From contig NC_089443.1 of assembly GCF_026210795.1 (NCBI RefSeq), positions 558,001-622,000 on the forward strand: a DNA stretch of 64,000 nt. The letters are read 5' to 3'. The translations under genes were made by a program, and so were the position numbers. The notes beneath the pieces were generated by a model, which saw nothing but the letters and a program-made list of their open reading frames with translations, had not been told where the DNA came from and made no database searches. Below are positions 24,255 through 37,104 of this stretch, in pieces; position 1 is the first letter of the stretch; every line of letters begins with the position of its first letter. The stretch is from Rhizophagus irregularis. Lineage: Eukaryota > Glomeromycota > Glomeromycetes > Glomerales > Glomeraceae.

Positions 24255-25815
24255 TCACGTGATTCTTTACTGTACAACTTTACTTTGGAATTTCGGTAAT
24301 CTTTTTATCCGATCCATTGCTTATCGTCCGTCCACCGCACAGTGTCGTTTCGATCTTTACAGATTCGTAATGTGTGATATCGACATTCAATTCCTTATGG
24401 AATACAAAATTAACGCCTCGACGTCTTCAAAAAATCAACAATGTCCTATTTTGGCAGGCCATCAAATATATTATCGACCGACTACATCTACAAGTTACAC
24501 TTCACAAAGTCAAAGCACACTCCGACAACCTTTATACCGACATAGCAGACCAACTGGCCAAGGAGGGATGTTCCAACAATAGTCCTTTGTCGATCTCTCC
24601 TACAGGCATCCCATCACAACTTAGTCACATACGAAATTATCGTCGACCGCTACTATTAATCAACTTATTGATTGGGATTTTACACAACATTGGATTAAAT
24701 ACAACCCATTCGACCGTCCTACAAGAATTAATTACAGCAAAATTGGTAGTTGGCGTGATAAAAACTTCAACCTACAACTTGCCTACATTAGCCCAGATAT
24801 TCTCAAAGGCTTCGACACATGTTTTTTTTTGTCACAATACACCTGAATCCAACGAACATTTATGGACTTGTCCTCAAGTTATCATCATACTCATACCTAT
24901 TTTTCGCAAACATGCAGATATCTTCAAAACTTTAATTAACACACACTCTGAAAAAGTTCCGGCAACTTATAATGATTCAATTCGGTTTTGCCGTATTTTC
25001 TCACTCCACCTGCTCCTATTGATGAAGCACCAGAACTACATTGTTTACTTGTCAATTTAATTCCATCAGAGATTCTGGCTCCTTTCCGAGCCGCGAATAT
25101 ATCTAAAACTTTAATTAAAAAAATTAAAAACTTTTATTCAAATTCCTTGTTGACCTCCACCAAGACAATTATATTTTATAACGCTTTATGGCAACTCCGC
25201 TCTGTCCAATGGAAAGATTGGAAACATATACACGCAGTCACTAAAAAAACATTTTCTTCGTATCGAAAACGCAAACGACGCGATGACAACTCTCATTTGA
25301 ACATTGATAACACACGCACACGTATAAATGACACCCATGGTTATATCAACCCATACAACAACACCAGACGAGCCTTAGATATAACTCCGTTTTATGGATT
25401 TATCTCACAAGTTCAAACTTCCTCCATAATCTACCTTGGATATTACATATAGACTTATCCACTATTACTTTCACACGCTCCGTTAAATTCTAACGATCTT
25501 AATTTGTTTGATTTAAATATATAACTCCTTCGGTTCTTACACACTATTTGATTTAATATTACTACTTTATTTTTTTTTATAAATTTTTGTTTTTATTTTT
25601 TTGATGCCCAATTTGATCAAATAACGTAGTTCTATTTTATCGAGTAGTTCTTACTTCTTATCGAAGGGTGAGGTCCTGCGCGTCGGGATGCACAGTATAT
25701 CAATGATCTAGTACTTAGATAATTTAGTTTACCTTTTTTTTTTTTACTTACTATTCATGTAATAGACTCTGGTTACCACTCTTTAGAAATAAAATAAAAT
25801 AAAATAAATAAATTA
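24255..25815 (+). mobile_element. 5'-truncated LINE (non-LTR retrotransposon), 3' end
   Basis: The open frame at 24374-25060 contains an RNase H segment (LHKVKAHSDNLYTDIADQLAK) and a downstream zinc-finger-like motif (FFCHNTPESNEHLWTCPQ) typical of the region after the reverse transcriptase in I/Tad-like LINEs. A frameshift near 25000 moves the reading into the frame at 24988-25452, whose ALWQLRSVQWKDWKH ends the protein. A 3' untranslated part of about 330 bases ends in an (AAATA)n tail at 25785-25812, the usual LINE terminus. The reverse transcriptase domain is absent, so the copy is 5'-truncated and dead. Confidence 0.8.
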
Positions 25816-26290
25816 ATTTTATCCGATCCCCATCCTTTCGATTTTGTAGTACTGTAACACATTTAGCGACTTTAGCGTAGAGGAATATAGTTCATTTCCC
25901 AAATTTATTCGCTTTTTTCGCTCAATTGGGTATCAAGTATATGAACATGTAATATGAACAGTACTTATATTTAATATATTATAAATTTTTTTGGGGGGAA
26001 ATCATTTTCTATGAATTTATTGCAATTTTTTTTTTTACACATGATTTCACATATATCAAAATATCAATTAAGTATGAAAATTCTATAAATATGTATAAAT
26101 TGTGATCATATAATTTTATTTCGAAAAAAAAGGAAGGACTTGATTGTGCTGATTGTGCGATACAAGCGAATGCGCTGACGTACGTCAATTATTACTTAAC
26201 GCAAATCGACACAACATATATGATTCAATTATACTAGAGTATTTTTGTATTATTTACTATTACTATTATTTCTACTAATTATTATTATTA
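25816..26290. other. Intergenic between LINE and ABC transporter
   Basis: AT-rich with an (ATT)n stretch at about 26260-26293. It should hold the 3' untranslated region of the minus-strand transporter. Confidence 0.4.
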
Positions 26291-29104
26291 TTATTCTTTA
26301 CTTCTCCTACTATTTCTACGTAATGAATAATAAGCAAGAACACGCCCTACAATACAGATACCTAATAATATTATTAAGTTAATATACCAAGGTAAATCAT
26401 TTAATCCTTCATTCTCTATTATAGAACTACCGGAAATACTTGTCAATGGAACATCTCCTGTTTCACATATACTTGATTGTCCGGCAGGTAATTCTCCTGG
26501 TCTAGCACATCTAAATTGAGCTTTCGGTGAATCAAATTGAATTTGTACAAGCAAAGAATACGAGTATTTTACGAATGACTATTAATAGAGATAGAGAATT
26601 GTTAATATTATTATTGGTTTGAAAAAAAAAAAATCGATTTATCGCGACTACTTACAATATATCTTAACCAATATAAGCCAAATGGTAAATATTTTATATA
26701 ATATCCACCTAATAACATAGATGCAAGTATAAATACCATACTAATAGCTATATTTGATAAGAAAAAAAATTTTGTTAATTAGAATATATATTACAAAATT
26801 GTAAGATTAAAATATTTAAAAATAATAATAAATAATACTTACATATACTTTTATGTACGTTCAATACAGTGGCGCCAGCTAAATAACCGAAACTTTGAGC
26901 AGTTAATGTACTAAGTATAATTACTATTAAATAAGCCACAAATCTACCAAAATCTGGTAATAAATTTGTTGCCCAATATACTGGGATAGTATATAATATG
27001 GGATTAAATATGACTAAAGGTAATTCGGCGAATTGTTTGGATAAGTAATATGATAGTAAGCGATAAGATCGTGATTGACGTTCTTTCGATAACATGACTA
27101 AATCCGTCGGGAAAGATGCTACGGATCCAATCATTGCGGTGAATGACCAAAATACACTACAGAAGAAAATCTATAATAAAAAATAAACAGAAATTTAGAA
27201 TAAATAAAATTGAAAAATTGTCAATAAAAGAATTTTATATTATTATCTATACTTACATTTCCAACACGATCAAATACGTTAGGTTCAGCGAAAGGAATTT
27301 TAAGCCAAACTATGATACAAACTACAGTCACAGCAACGGTTTGAAATATATTAACTCTTGATAAAATAATTTTTCTACTCTGTTTAAAGGTTCTTTCGGT
27401 AAGAATCGAGACTTGTTGCAAAAATGTAGCTTCCCAACGACGTTCACTTGTAACCGGTGCATTTAATATGGTATCACTTAATTGATTATCAGTACGCGTT
27501 CTACGAGAATGCTTTTCGACTACTTGTTTTCCAGTTGGATCATCACGAATGTTATGCGCATATGCATTTATTAATTTTTGTTTGATTGTATTATCGTTCA
27601 AAAGTTCCACTATAATGAAAGGAAAAACGTTATAACGTCATATTTATTTAAATTTAAAAATATAATTATAATAAAAAAAATAATACATACGTATATAATC
27701 AGCAGGATTGAAATTAGAGTGACATTTATATCCTAGATCATCAAGGTAATCCACCACACCAGCTCTTTCACCAAAATAGACCATATTTCCATCAGCCATT
27801 AACATTAATTTATCGAAAGATTCAAATACTTGAGATGAAGGTTGGTGGATAACCATAATGATGGTTTTCTTTTGTTTAACAGCGAATTCTTTAAGAATTT
27901 TTGTAAGCTCAAGAGCCAATGAAGAATCTGATAATGAAATTAGAGTAAGAAATTAATAAAAAAAAAAATGAAGCGAAAATTTCGAATAATTCAAAACTAT
28001 CTTTTGATTACTTGATTACTCACCCAAACCAGATGTTGGTTCATCTAGTAAAATGACACTTGGATCTGTTAAAAGTTCAGATGCAATATTGGTTCGTTTT
28101 CTTTCTCCTCCTGATATACCACGAATGGCTTGGTCTCCTATTATGGTATCGGCACATTTCGTCAAATTTAATAATGCCATAGTATTTTCGACTTGTTTTA
28201 ATTTATCATGTCGTGACAATTCACGTGGAAGACGTAATCGAGCCTATTAAATTCGTGGAAAAAAAATTTAATTAATAGACATAATGAAGTGGGAAATGAT
28301 GGCGCAGCATTAAGTTTTGCGTAATAAAAGTTCTGTTGACGTTACTTACAGTGTAACCGAGGGTTTCTTTTACGGTTAAATGAGGGTAAAAGATATCATC
28401 TTGAGTACAATAAGCAACAAATCTCTTTGATTTTTTTGTTATTTTATGACCATTTAGAGTTATAGTTCCTTGAACTCCTTTTTTTCCAACGCGATCGCCA
28501 AGAAGATTTAACAAAGTGGTTTTACCGCAACCAGAAGGTCCCATAATCGCAAGAACCTCACCTTTTAAATTTATTTTTAAATGATTAAATTACATAAGAT
28601 TACTTATTTTTAAAATATATATATATATATATATGTACAAAATTCATAAATTAATTACCTGGATTAGCACAACCATGAATATTTTCTATTATTTTTCGTA
28701 CTTGTTTACCGGATTCTAATTTAGAATCTGAATTTCTAATTTTATTCCACCATGATACTTTATGTTCTTCGGATATAGAATAATTTATTCCATGCCATTC
28801 TACGTAAACAGGATTTTTCGCGGATGTTGATCCTTTTTCAGTACTCTGTATTAATTCTGCTCGTTTTGCTGTTCTTTCTAATTGAATTGAGAGATCATTA
28901 ATACCATCACTTCCTTCGAATTTTGTCTAAAAAAAAAGGAAAAAATTTTTTAATTTAATGAATTGATTATTTTTTTTTAAAAAAAAAAAAAAAAAAAAAT
29001 TGATGAATTACCAATGTTTTTTCGTTTATGGCCGTCGATATAGAACTTGAAGTAGAATCAATTTCAGTCGCAGTAACAATTTGATCGTTTTCAATTTGTT
29101 CCAT
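26291..29104 (-). CDS. ABCG (white-brown complex) half-transporter
   Basis: Nine exons on the minus strand: 29104-29012, 28926-28659, 28561-28350, 28243-28024, 27927-27691, 27609-27257, 27170-26843, 26747-26656, 26578-26291. All junctions are GT-AG and in phase, giving 696 aa, a normal length for the family. The nucleotide-binding domain comes first. It has Walker A GPSGCGKTT (128-136), signature ISGGERKR (234-241), Walker B VILLDEPTSGLD (254-265) and H-loop His292 in IHQPSS. The transmembrane half follows (about 425-690), with a lumenal loop between the last two helices containing Cys residues (CARPGELPAGQSSICETGD). Family members export lipids, sterols or hydrophobic compounds as dimers at the plasma membrane or internal membranes. 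The substrate cannot be told from sequence. All catalytic motifs are intact, so it is probably functional. It stands alone, with no related neighbour. Confidence 0.93.
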
Positions 29105-31714
29105 TGAATTTTTTTTTTAAAAAGATTATTTTTTTTTAATTAGAGGGAATTTATAAAATAAAAAGAAAAAAAAATTTATTAAAATAAAGTTGAGATGAAA
29201 AATATCCAAAAAAAAAAAATTTCGACTCCTTTTATATATTTTTTTTTTACATTTTGCTTTGTTGGGATGACGAATAAGTAACACAGAAAAATTCATCATC
29301 GTGAGCCGTGGTACTGTGAATTTATAGATAAAGTTTATTTTTAACGTAAGGGGAAAATTTATTTTTCCGTATAAATTTTAAATTAACTGTACAACAAATA
29401 AAGAAGCGAACTTAAGAAGAAATTAGAAAATAAAGAAGAAAAAAAGTAACCAACCATAAATGATGATCTGATTTATGATTCTCGTAATAATATGTTTATT
29501 TTTCCTGAGTAAAAATAGAAAATTCTATTTCCACAACGATACCTAAAATGAATAAAAGACAATATTAGATATACATCACATTTTCCATATATTGATACTT
29601 ATAGTATGAAGGCCGTAGTAAAAAATAACGCCAATCCCGCAGTACATGAACCGTAGTAAGGATAACGCCAATCCCGCAGTGCATGATTTGCGAAATACTG
29701 CGCAATTCGGATTCGGATAAAAATTTTTCAAAAAATGCACCATAGAATGAAGACTAAAATGTAAAGGTTTAAAAAGTCGATTATTTTCATAATATTAATA
29801 CTAAAGTTGGTTAAAAAAAAAAAGTTAAAAATCCAAATAACCAAAAATGAGATCATTTATGCATATGAAAAGCCACGAGAATTTATATTATACAATGGGA
29901 ATCTAAAAATAAAATTAAACTAGTTCATTGCGCAGTTAAATCTTGATTGTATCCGTCTTATATTCTTATATTGGATTTTAGTATCTGATGCAATGATTTA
30001 AATTCCATCTTGCATACTTGTTATTTAACCAAAAATACAAAACGGTAAATTATCGATCCGAGGTTACATTTGTGCATGTGTTATTGTGTACGAAATAAAT
30101 TAAAATTCTTTGTTTTTTTCCTTTTCTAACGTATTACGTATAACAAAATTTTGACATGTTTTCACTTTAATCTTTTTTAGTCCAAATCTTATCTATAAAT
30201 TGATATTTAATTATTCTTTTTTTCGAATTTTTCGGCTGATTTAATTTAATTTATCCGAACGTGAAAATGTGTATTACGTCTGCGCCTAGTCTATTCCATA
30301 TATATGATTTGATTCATTTTTTTTTTGGTTAGATTAAAGATTTCGGTAAATTGTCTTAATAAAAATATATTTTTTTTTAATTATGATAACAATCGCATAT
30401 TAATCAAATATGTGTAACCGTATCGAATTACTTCATTTGCATTACGCCCATACTAATTATTTTAATGGGGCATCATTATTTTACATATGGTGATTATTTG
30501 GATAGATTTTTTTTATAATATGTTGATCATTTTATTGAATAGACGAAACTATCATTAGAATCTTGAATGAATATTTGAAAGTGATTTATTAACATAATTA
30601 TATTAAATTATTGAATAAAAATAAATTTTTAAGTATCAACAATAAATTGTTTTTTTGGGTAAAACAAATGTGCTACTCGCTCTGTTTTTGTAAATTCAAA
30701 GAATAATCAAAATCTATATCTCTATTACCTTAATATATCCTAGTAAAAGTTGTTTCTTTTACAAAATCACGTATAGTAACAATAAAATATTTAAAGAATT
30801 CTTATTGAACTTGTATTAAAATAAAAAACTTTTTTTTGTTTTCATTAAAATCTGATTTTTTTATATTTTATAGAAAATCTACCTGAATAACTACTATTAT
30901 AACCTTAGAAATTCTTTTTCATCGTGTAGAATTACATATATATTTTTGTAATTTCATTCCTACTTCTAAAAGGATCTCTGTTTTAAGGACGAACTTCTTT
31001 CGTAAAAAAAAAAGGAAAATTATTTTTTAGATAAGGCAAACGATGTCTTAATTAGGATAGGTGCAGTGCTTCGATTTTGGTTACGCAAGTTTATTTAATA
31101 CATTTTGGATCGATGTCCGTACGGATTTTTTTCAGGAGATTTTTTTTTGTAAATCGCACTATAAAAATAATTTTCATAGGTAATTTTTTTTGTGGTAAGG
31201 GTCTTGACAGATATTAGGTAATATTTTAGGGAGGCGGGGGGCTAAAGTGCTAAACAAAATCTTATGTGATACAAAATTATTGGTTAAAATTAATATTATT
31301 TATATAATTAAATATTATTGGTTAAAAAAAATCTTACCTTTAAATCCATTACAAACATTTATAACTAATTCACGGATAACCCGATCTAAATAGATTAAGT
31401 AGGTTTGATAAGTGGATGCAAGATTTGTTTTGTAGATAATATTTTAATAATAATATATCTATCCATTAGAAATTCTGGTTGTTGGTTAAAATAATAATAG
31501 CGAAAAATAAATAAAAAATATCCGGGAATTATATATAAGTTTACTTAAGTTCACATAAATTTCATAAGAAACTTAAGTCTACGTAAGTTTACACCTTCGT
31601 CGAAGGTTTACGCCTAAAATAATTTCTAATGAAATTTCTTTGGACAATTTTTTACGCCTCAATACTAAATATAAAATTGTTATACATTTTTTTTTGGGTT
31701 AGGGATTGTTTTTT
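29105..31714. other. Long intergenic region upstream of the ABC transporter
   Basis: No gene was seen. At 29613-29686 a unit of about 37 bp (CCGTAGTA...ATAACGCCAATCCCGCAGT) occurs twice in tandem. Near 31074 a CAGTGCTTCGAT motif resembles the left end of the TAGTGCTTCGATCCG MITE family, but no right end was found. The poly-T tracts near 29200-29250 lie in the likely promoter area. Confidence 0.45.
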
Positions 31715-32257
31715 ATACCGGTGTATATGAAGTATTTATTAGATACTCATGGAATAACAGGCTTATCTCATTGTGTATAACGTATACACCGATACTATTT
31801 TATACTTTTTTTATACCGGTGAATTATAAAGAAATCCATCGGTGTATATGTTGTGCCTCAGATGATGATTTGCGTCAGGTGATAACTGGCGCGCGTCAGA
31901 TGTCAATTTAAACAGTTTGCTATAAGTAAACTTCTAGTTGTATAAGTAAACTTGTGTATCATAATGAGTTACATATATCCTGAAAATTTTAAATAAATAT
32001 AATTAATACTTGATAATATATTGCAAATAATGTTATTTAAAATGTTTAGCTATAATTAAACTTTAAAAATATTTCGGTCTTAATATACTTTATTAACTAT
32101 GTAAATTTATTCTTTATGCCTGTAAATATATAATCCTGAAATTTTAACACAGTTGGATTCATATTTATGGAAAATCACCTACTTTAAAAAATACAGTTGA
32201 CACCTGACGCAAATCGTCATCTGAGGCACAAACACATACATAATACCGATGGGATAG
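31715..32257. mobile_element. ACCGGTGTATA repeat, interrupted by a nested MITE
   Basis: Bases 31715-31850 (ATACCGGTGTATATGAAG...AATCCATCGGTGTATAT) and 32238-32257 (TACATAATACCGATGGGATA) together match the continuous copy at 50973-51137. The interruption is the element at 31852-32230, so this older repeat was hit by a later insertion. Confidence 0.75.
31852..32230. mobile_element. MITE with about 37-bp terminal inverted repeats
   Basis: The left arm TGTGCCTCAGATGATGATTT... and the right arm ending ...CGTCATCTGAGGCACA pair over about 37 bases with three or four mismatches. There is no coding capacity. The target-site duplication is not clear; comparison with the empty copy at 50973-51137 suggests a very short one (TA or ATA), which is inference. 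Confidence 0.85.
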
Positions 32258-33805
32258 GTTATCTCCCTCGATCTTGGTGTATCCTGTCCTTGATCTTTGG
32301 GTGTATCCTATTCTTAATCTTTCAGTTATCTTTAATTGATTGCATTTTTTTATTTACTTTTATTATATTTCTTTTATCATTGTCTTTATCTATTTTAGAA
32401 TGATATGCGATAATTATAAAAGCTAGCAAATTAAAATTTAAGCCATAAATTGCATGGATTGCTATGGGTGGCTCAGTTATTATATTATAAATTCCCGACA
32501 ATGCATATATTTTTTACAATTGAATATAAATAATATACCATTACATTTAGATTATTATATATAAATAATTTATAATCCTCGGTGCGAAGCGACGAGTGAT
32601 TTATAAAATCTCATTTTATTTATTGCGCGGTCAAATTACAAGAAAAAAAAACGGAATAAAGAAAAATTTTTATAATTTATAATTATTGCTTCCTTCCAAT
32701 GAAACTGCCAAGGTCATATGTCTAGTTTGTATTATTATCCTTTGTTCTTTTGCGCCTCACGGAGCCAGGGTCCGAATTTTGTCTTCCTATAGTTTAAATA
32801 TTTTTTCGATAATGTTTACAAGTATCTTGAATTATATTTTGGACATAAACTTTTTCTATTTTACTCTCAACGCTCGTACTGATAATCACTAATAAAAGAA
32901 CTTGTTTCGTTATAAAATATGTTCCAAACACTTTTCGCGTGTGACATAACTCCATTTTTGAGTTTGACTCTTTTTTCTATATTTATTATGGGCGTTAGAA
33001 ATTTTTTTCTCGGCTTTTTCTCAAAATTTTTGGCCGAATTTAATTATAAGCTTTTTATTTTGAAGTTTTACAGTTGATTTCATAATATACGGGAGGTCAC
33101 ATACCAAGAGACAACTCGGTAAAGTTCAGAATAAGGTAAGTTAGATTCAGAGAGCACAATAGTGTAGTTTTTATTTAATGGGAAAAAGTTAGTGATTATC
33201 GGTTATACATATGGGTCTGAACTTATCTAGTGACATTATTAATATTTAAGTGTATAAGTATTTTATTTACTGCGGTACGGAATGTATCAATAATTGGGGA
33301 TTTATAGGGGACTAAGATGGTCAAGTGAGGTTATTTTAGGGAATTATAGTCCGTAACGACGTTAAATCTTTATTGGATATTTATATTTAGGGGTTTTAAT
33401 TGGTTAATTTATACGAAGATCGGGCAATTAATGACGTGCTCTTTGAAATGATCTACATAATTGTGACGAAGGGCAGTAGAGATTAACGAATCATTTATAT
33501 GAAGTATTATTTTAAAAATTCTTATTTTTAATTGGTTTTCTTTGGGATCTCTAAAAGGGAAGATATTATTCTAAGTGTGGTTCTTTAACATTTAAATATA
33601 TAGAATTTAGAATTTTCGTGAAATTAGTTATTAGAATTTATCTCTTTTCTTGAATTTTTCATTTTATTAATTACTTAATTTTATTATAAGACTCGGGAAT
33701 TGTTATAATTTTTATCAAATTTAATAAATTTAATAAAGGTTTATTTTGTAGCTTGTGGTAGCAAACGTCTTTATGACGGACACAAATCCTACAAGTGGAT
33801 TTGGC
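32258..33805. other. Intergenic, no gene seen
   Basis: Short frames (for example 32686-32892) have no motif. Nothing repeated within the window was recognised. Confidence 0.4.
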
Positions 33806-33807
33806 TC

Positions 33808-33884
33808 ACTTGATGATCTGAATGTCGATCATTTTGGCCAAAATTAACGTTAATTTTAGCCGACATTCCGATAATCAAGTGGGC
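33808..33884. repeat. Hairpin-forming palindrome
   Basis: CACTTGATGATCTGAATGTCG at the left pairs with CGACATTCCGATAATCAAGTG at the right (18 of 21). The inner part is AAAATTAACGTTAATTTT, a perfect palindrome. It is probably a fold-back MITE remnant. Confidence 0.75.
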
Positions 33885-34188
33885 GCCCATATGATTTACA
33901 CGATTGATTAAATAAGCGGACTTCATTTATTTGAATATTTACTTCAAAATCATAAACCTAAAATTAGGAAATATGCAGTTTATCAATTGCAGCACAACAT
34001 GCATCATAAAATTCATTTTTTTCTTTCCAATTATGCATCATTTGTGCATGCATGAATGCATAAATGCATAAATGCATCATTTAAAATCCATACAACGATT
34101 AAAACGGTGAAACTTTTTTTTTTTTAAAAAAAAAATATTATGTAAAAAATAATATAAAAAATAAAATTTCACTATTATAAATGATAAA

Positions 34189-37016
34189 ATGGAATGGATT
34201 GAAGAAAAGATTAAGAATGAGGATATCCGATATTTTGATTATGATCAATTTAATGAAATCTCCATAATTGGTCGAGGAAGGTTCGGTATAGTGAGTAAAG
34301 CTAATTTGGCTAATACGGGATTGGTCGCATTAAAAACTATTTGTAGTGAAAATTCAGAAGAGGAACATAGTGAGTTTAATGATGAGTTTGTGAAAGAGGT
34401 ATAAATCACTTTTTTATATTGTACAGTATATTATCTAGTATATACTATAAATAAAATTAATTTTGTTCTACCATATTTTTTTTTTAGTTGAAACTTCTTC
34501 GCGAGGTTGATAGTCATCCAAACATCAATCGTTTTCTGGGAATAACAAAAGGTTTATTATTAGAGATTATTATTTAATGATAATTTATTTATACAATCTA
34601 ATCTAACTTATTTATATTTATAATTAATAGATTCTGAGTATTATATTTTGGTGTTGGAATACGCTAATGAAGGACATTTAAAAGGTTACTTGAACAAAAA
34701 TTTTGCTTCATTGAAATGGAATGATAAAATTCGAATGGCATTGGATATTATCAGTGGACTGAAATTTCTACACTCCAAAGAAATAATCCATAGGGACTTG
34801 GTAAAAGAGTATTATTTGCTTTATAGTATTTTATTCGTGATCAATAATTCAATTAATATTGTCATTACATTGTAGCACTCAAAAAATATATTGGTAAACA
34901 ATGGAAAATTAATAATTGCAGACTTCGGATTATCTAAAAAGTTGGCGGAAGTTATAACTAATTCAGCGGGTAATAGATATGGGGTGGTTGAATATGTTGA
35001 ACCACAATGTTTTAAAAATATCAACTATAAAAAAGATAAGAAGTCCGATATTTATAGTTTAGGTGTTTTATTATGGGAAATTTCAAGTGGGCGTCGTCCT
35101 TATTCTGACTGTCCACGAAATTTACTTAACGATCACATTAGAGAAGGTAATAGAGAAAAACCAATTGAAGGTACACTTCCAAAGTATCAAAAACTTTATC
35201 AAATATGTTGGGATGACAAACCAAAATCAAGACCCGACATTGAAGAAGTACATGAAATTATAAGTCAATTAAATATTGAGGATACTTTCAATCTACAATT
35301 TCCGCAACCTAATATACACAATATTGATGACATTAGTAAAGAAAATGATCATGATGATTTATCTATTTCTTCTAATTATTCAAATCGAAGTAAGTTTAAT
35401 ATATTAATTATATTGATTAATAACAATGTTTTCTATCATTAATAATTTAATTGTTATAGTCGATGCTGTCAATAGCTGTAATAATGACGATAACGTAAAG
35501 AAATTTGAAGGAATTTTCAAATCATCGGACTATGATTTGGATATAGATGAAAGAAAACTAAAATATAAGGATTATAACATCATTTTATGTGAAAAATGTA
35601 ACGAAAAATTTTATGGTTATTGGTATTGTAGAAAATGTTGCATTAACGAAATTGAAGAAGAAAAATATCGTATGTTACATGGAATATGTAAAGGATGTTC
35701 TCAAGCAATGAACATTCCCTGTTGGTGTCAATCTTGCGATTCAAATAGACTTCGACTAGATTTTGATAAGTGGACCAGCGGAAATAATTATGTTGATGAG
35801 TTAATAAAAGACAATCAATCTTCGGCTTATAGCAAACATATTTTAGAATGGATCCCATACGAAAATTTTACAGACTTTAAATTTATAGCTCGAGGAGGCT
35901 TTTCTATAGTATACTCTGCAACTTGGACAAATGGACGAATCGAAAAATGGGATCATGGATCTAATATCTGGAAAAGGTCAGGATCATTCAAAATTGCTTT
36001 AAAAATATTAAATAATTCAAGGGATTTAAGCGAAGAATTCCTAAATGAGGTATGTTTAAATGGGAATATAAATTAGGTTTCTTTTTCTTCATATTAATTA
36101 ATCATTTTTTTTTTTAATTTAGTTAAAATTTTTGAAGGAGTTTTCCAATTATTGTTATAAACATATAATAGAATGTTATGGTATAACACGAGAACCACTT
36201 ACTCTTAATTATGCGTTAGTATTTGAATTAAAAGATTGCGATTTGCGTGATTATCTTAATAATTATTATAAATCATTAACATTGAAAGACAAATTAGACA
36301 TTATAGAACGCATTTGTTTGGGACTAAACTGTATTCATAGTTGTAATATAATTCATAGAGATCTTCACTCGGGAAATATTTTGCTTTCGTCCAAAAAGAT
36401 ATCAGATGTATCTATTTGTGATTTTGGACTTTGTGGACTAGCGAGTGAAATAAAATCAGAAAATTCAAAAGAGAACATCTACGGAATAGTGCCATATATT
36501 GCCCCTGAGGTACTGCGTGGCGATGAATTTACACAGGCATCAGATATATATTCATTAGGTATAATTATTAATGAAATAATTTTTGGAAATCAACCTTTCA
36601 ATAGTCGGCCGTATAATGAATACCTCGCAATCGATATAGTATGTGAAGGATTACGTCCAAACATTAGAGATATAACGCCGGAACCTTTGAAAGAAATGAT
36701 TCAAAAATGTTGGGATGAAAATCCTAGAAACAGACCAAATACTGACGAAATTTATGATATGTTACGGGATTATATGTATACAAAAAATGAAGGAAATAAG
36801 GAACATTATTATAACTTCAGGAAATACACAAAACAATATGAAAAAGCCAAGAATTTATCATATAATTTAATCAACGAATTCCACGACTTTATGACAATAT
36901 TGCCATCAGAGTCACAAGTAAGTCGATCTTCATCGATTATTATTATAGAAACAACAAAAACAGGTAAAATAATCATCGTATTTTATTTATTTACTGTAAG
37001 TCGAGTATTTAATTAA
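34189..37016 (+). CDS. Dual TKL kinase with central zinc ribbons
   Basis: Exons 34189-34398, 34488-34551, 34631-34800, 34876-35389, 35460-36049 and 36123-37016 join in phase to 813 aa. Kinase A (about 20-290) has GRGRFG (28-33), Lys49, HRD (145-147), Asn152 and DFG (164-166). Two zinc ribbons follow (Cys363/366/376/379 and Cys396/399/409/412), then WTSGNNYVDELI. Kinase B (about 450-720) has RGGFSIVY, Lys501, HRD (594-596), Asn601 and DFG (616-618). Both domains look active. The joining intron (35390-35459) is phase 1. The region could instead be two genes, the second starting at the ATG at 35426, which lies inside that intron and is in frame. A phase-1 donor at 36964 could lead to an alternative last exon 37052-37104. 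Role inferred: signalling kinases of the expanded TKL set. Confidence 0.72.
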
Positions 37017-37104
37017 ATTATTAAAATTCATTAAAATTATAATAATAGCAGATTTTCTTGAATATAATGATTGTGGAACTGTTGTCCGTCTTGATGGTAT
37101 GTAA

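Noticed and set aside
28612-28634. (TA)n run inside an ABC transporter intron as a regulatory site
   Set aside because: It is a plain dinucleotide repeat within an otherwise normal intron.
32686-32892. Short forward ORF with hydrophobic residues
   Set aside because: Length and composition are as expected by chance in AT-rich DNA; there is no splice partner or motif.
35643-35858. Minus-strand ORF opposite the zinc-ribbon exon
   Set aside because: It is antisense to a well-supported coding exon and has no domain.
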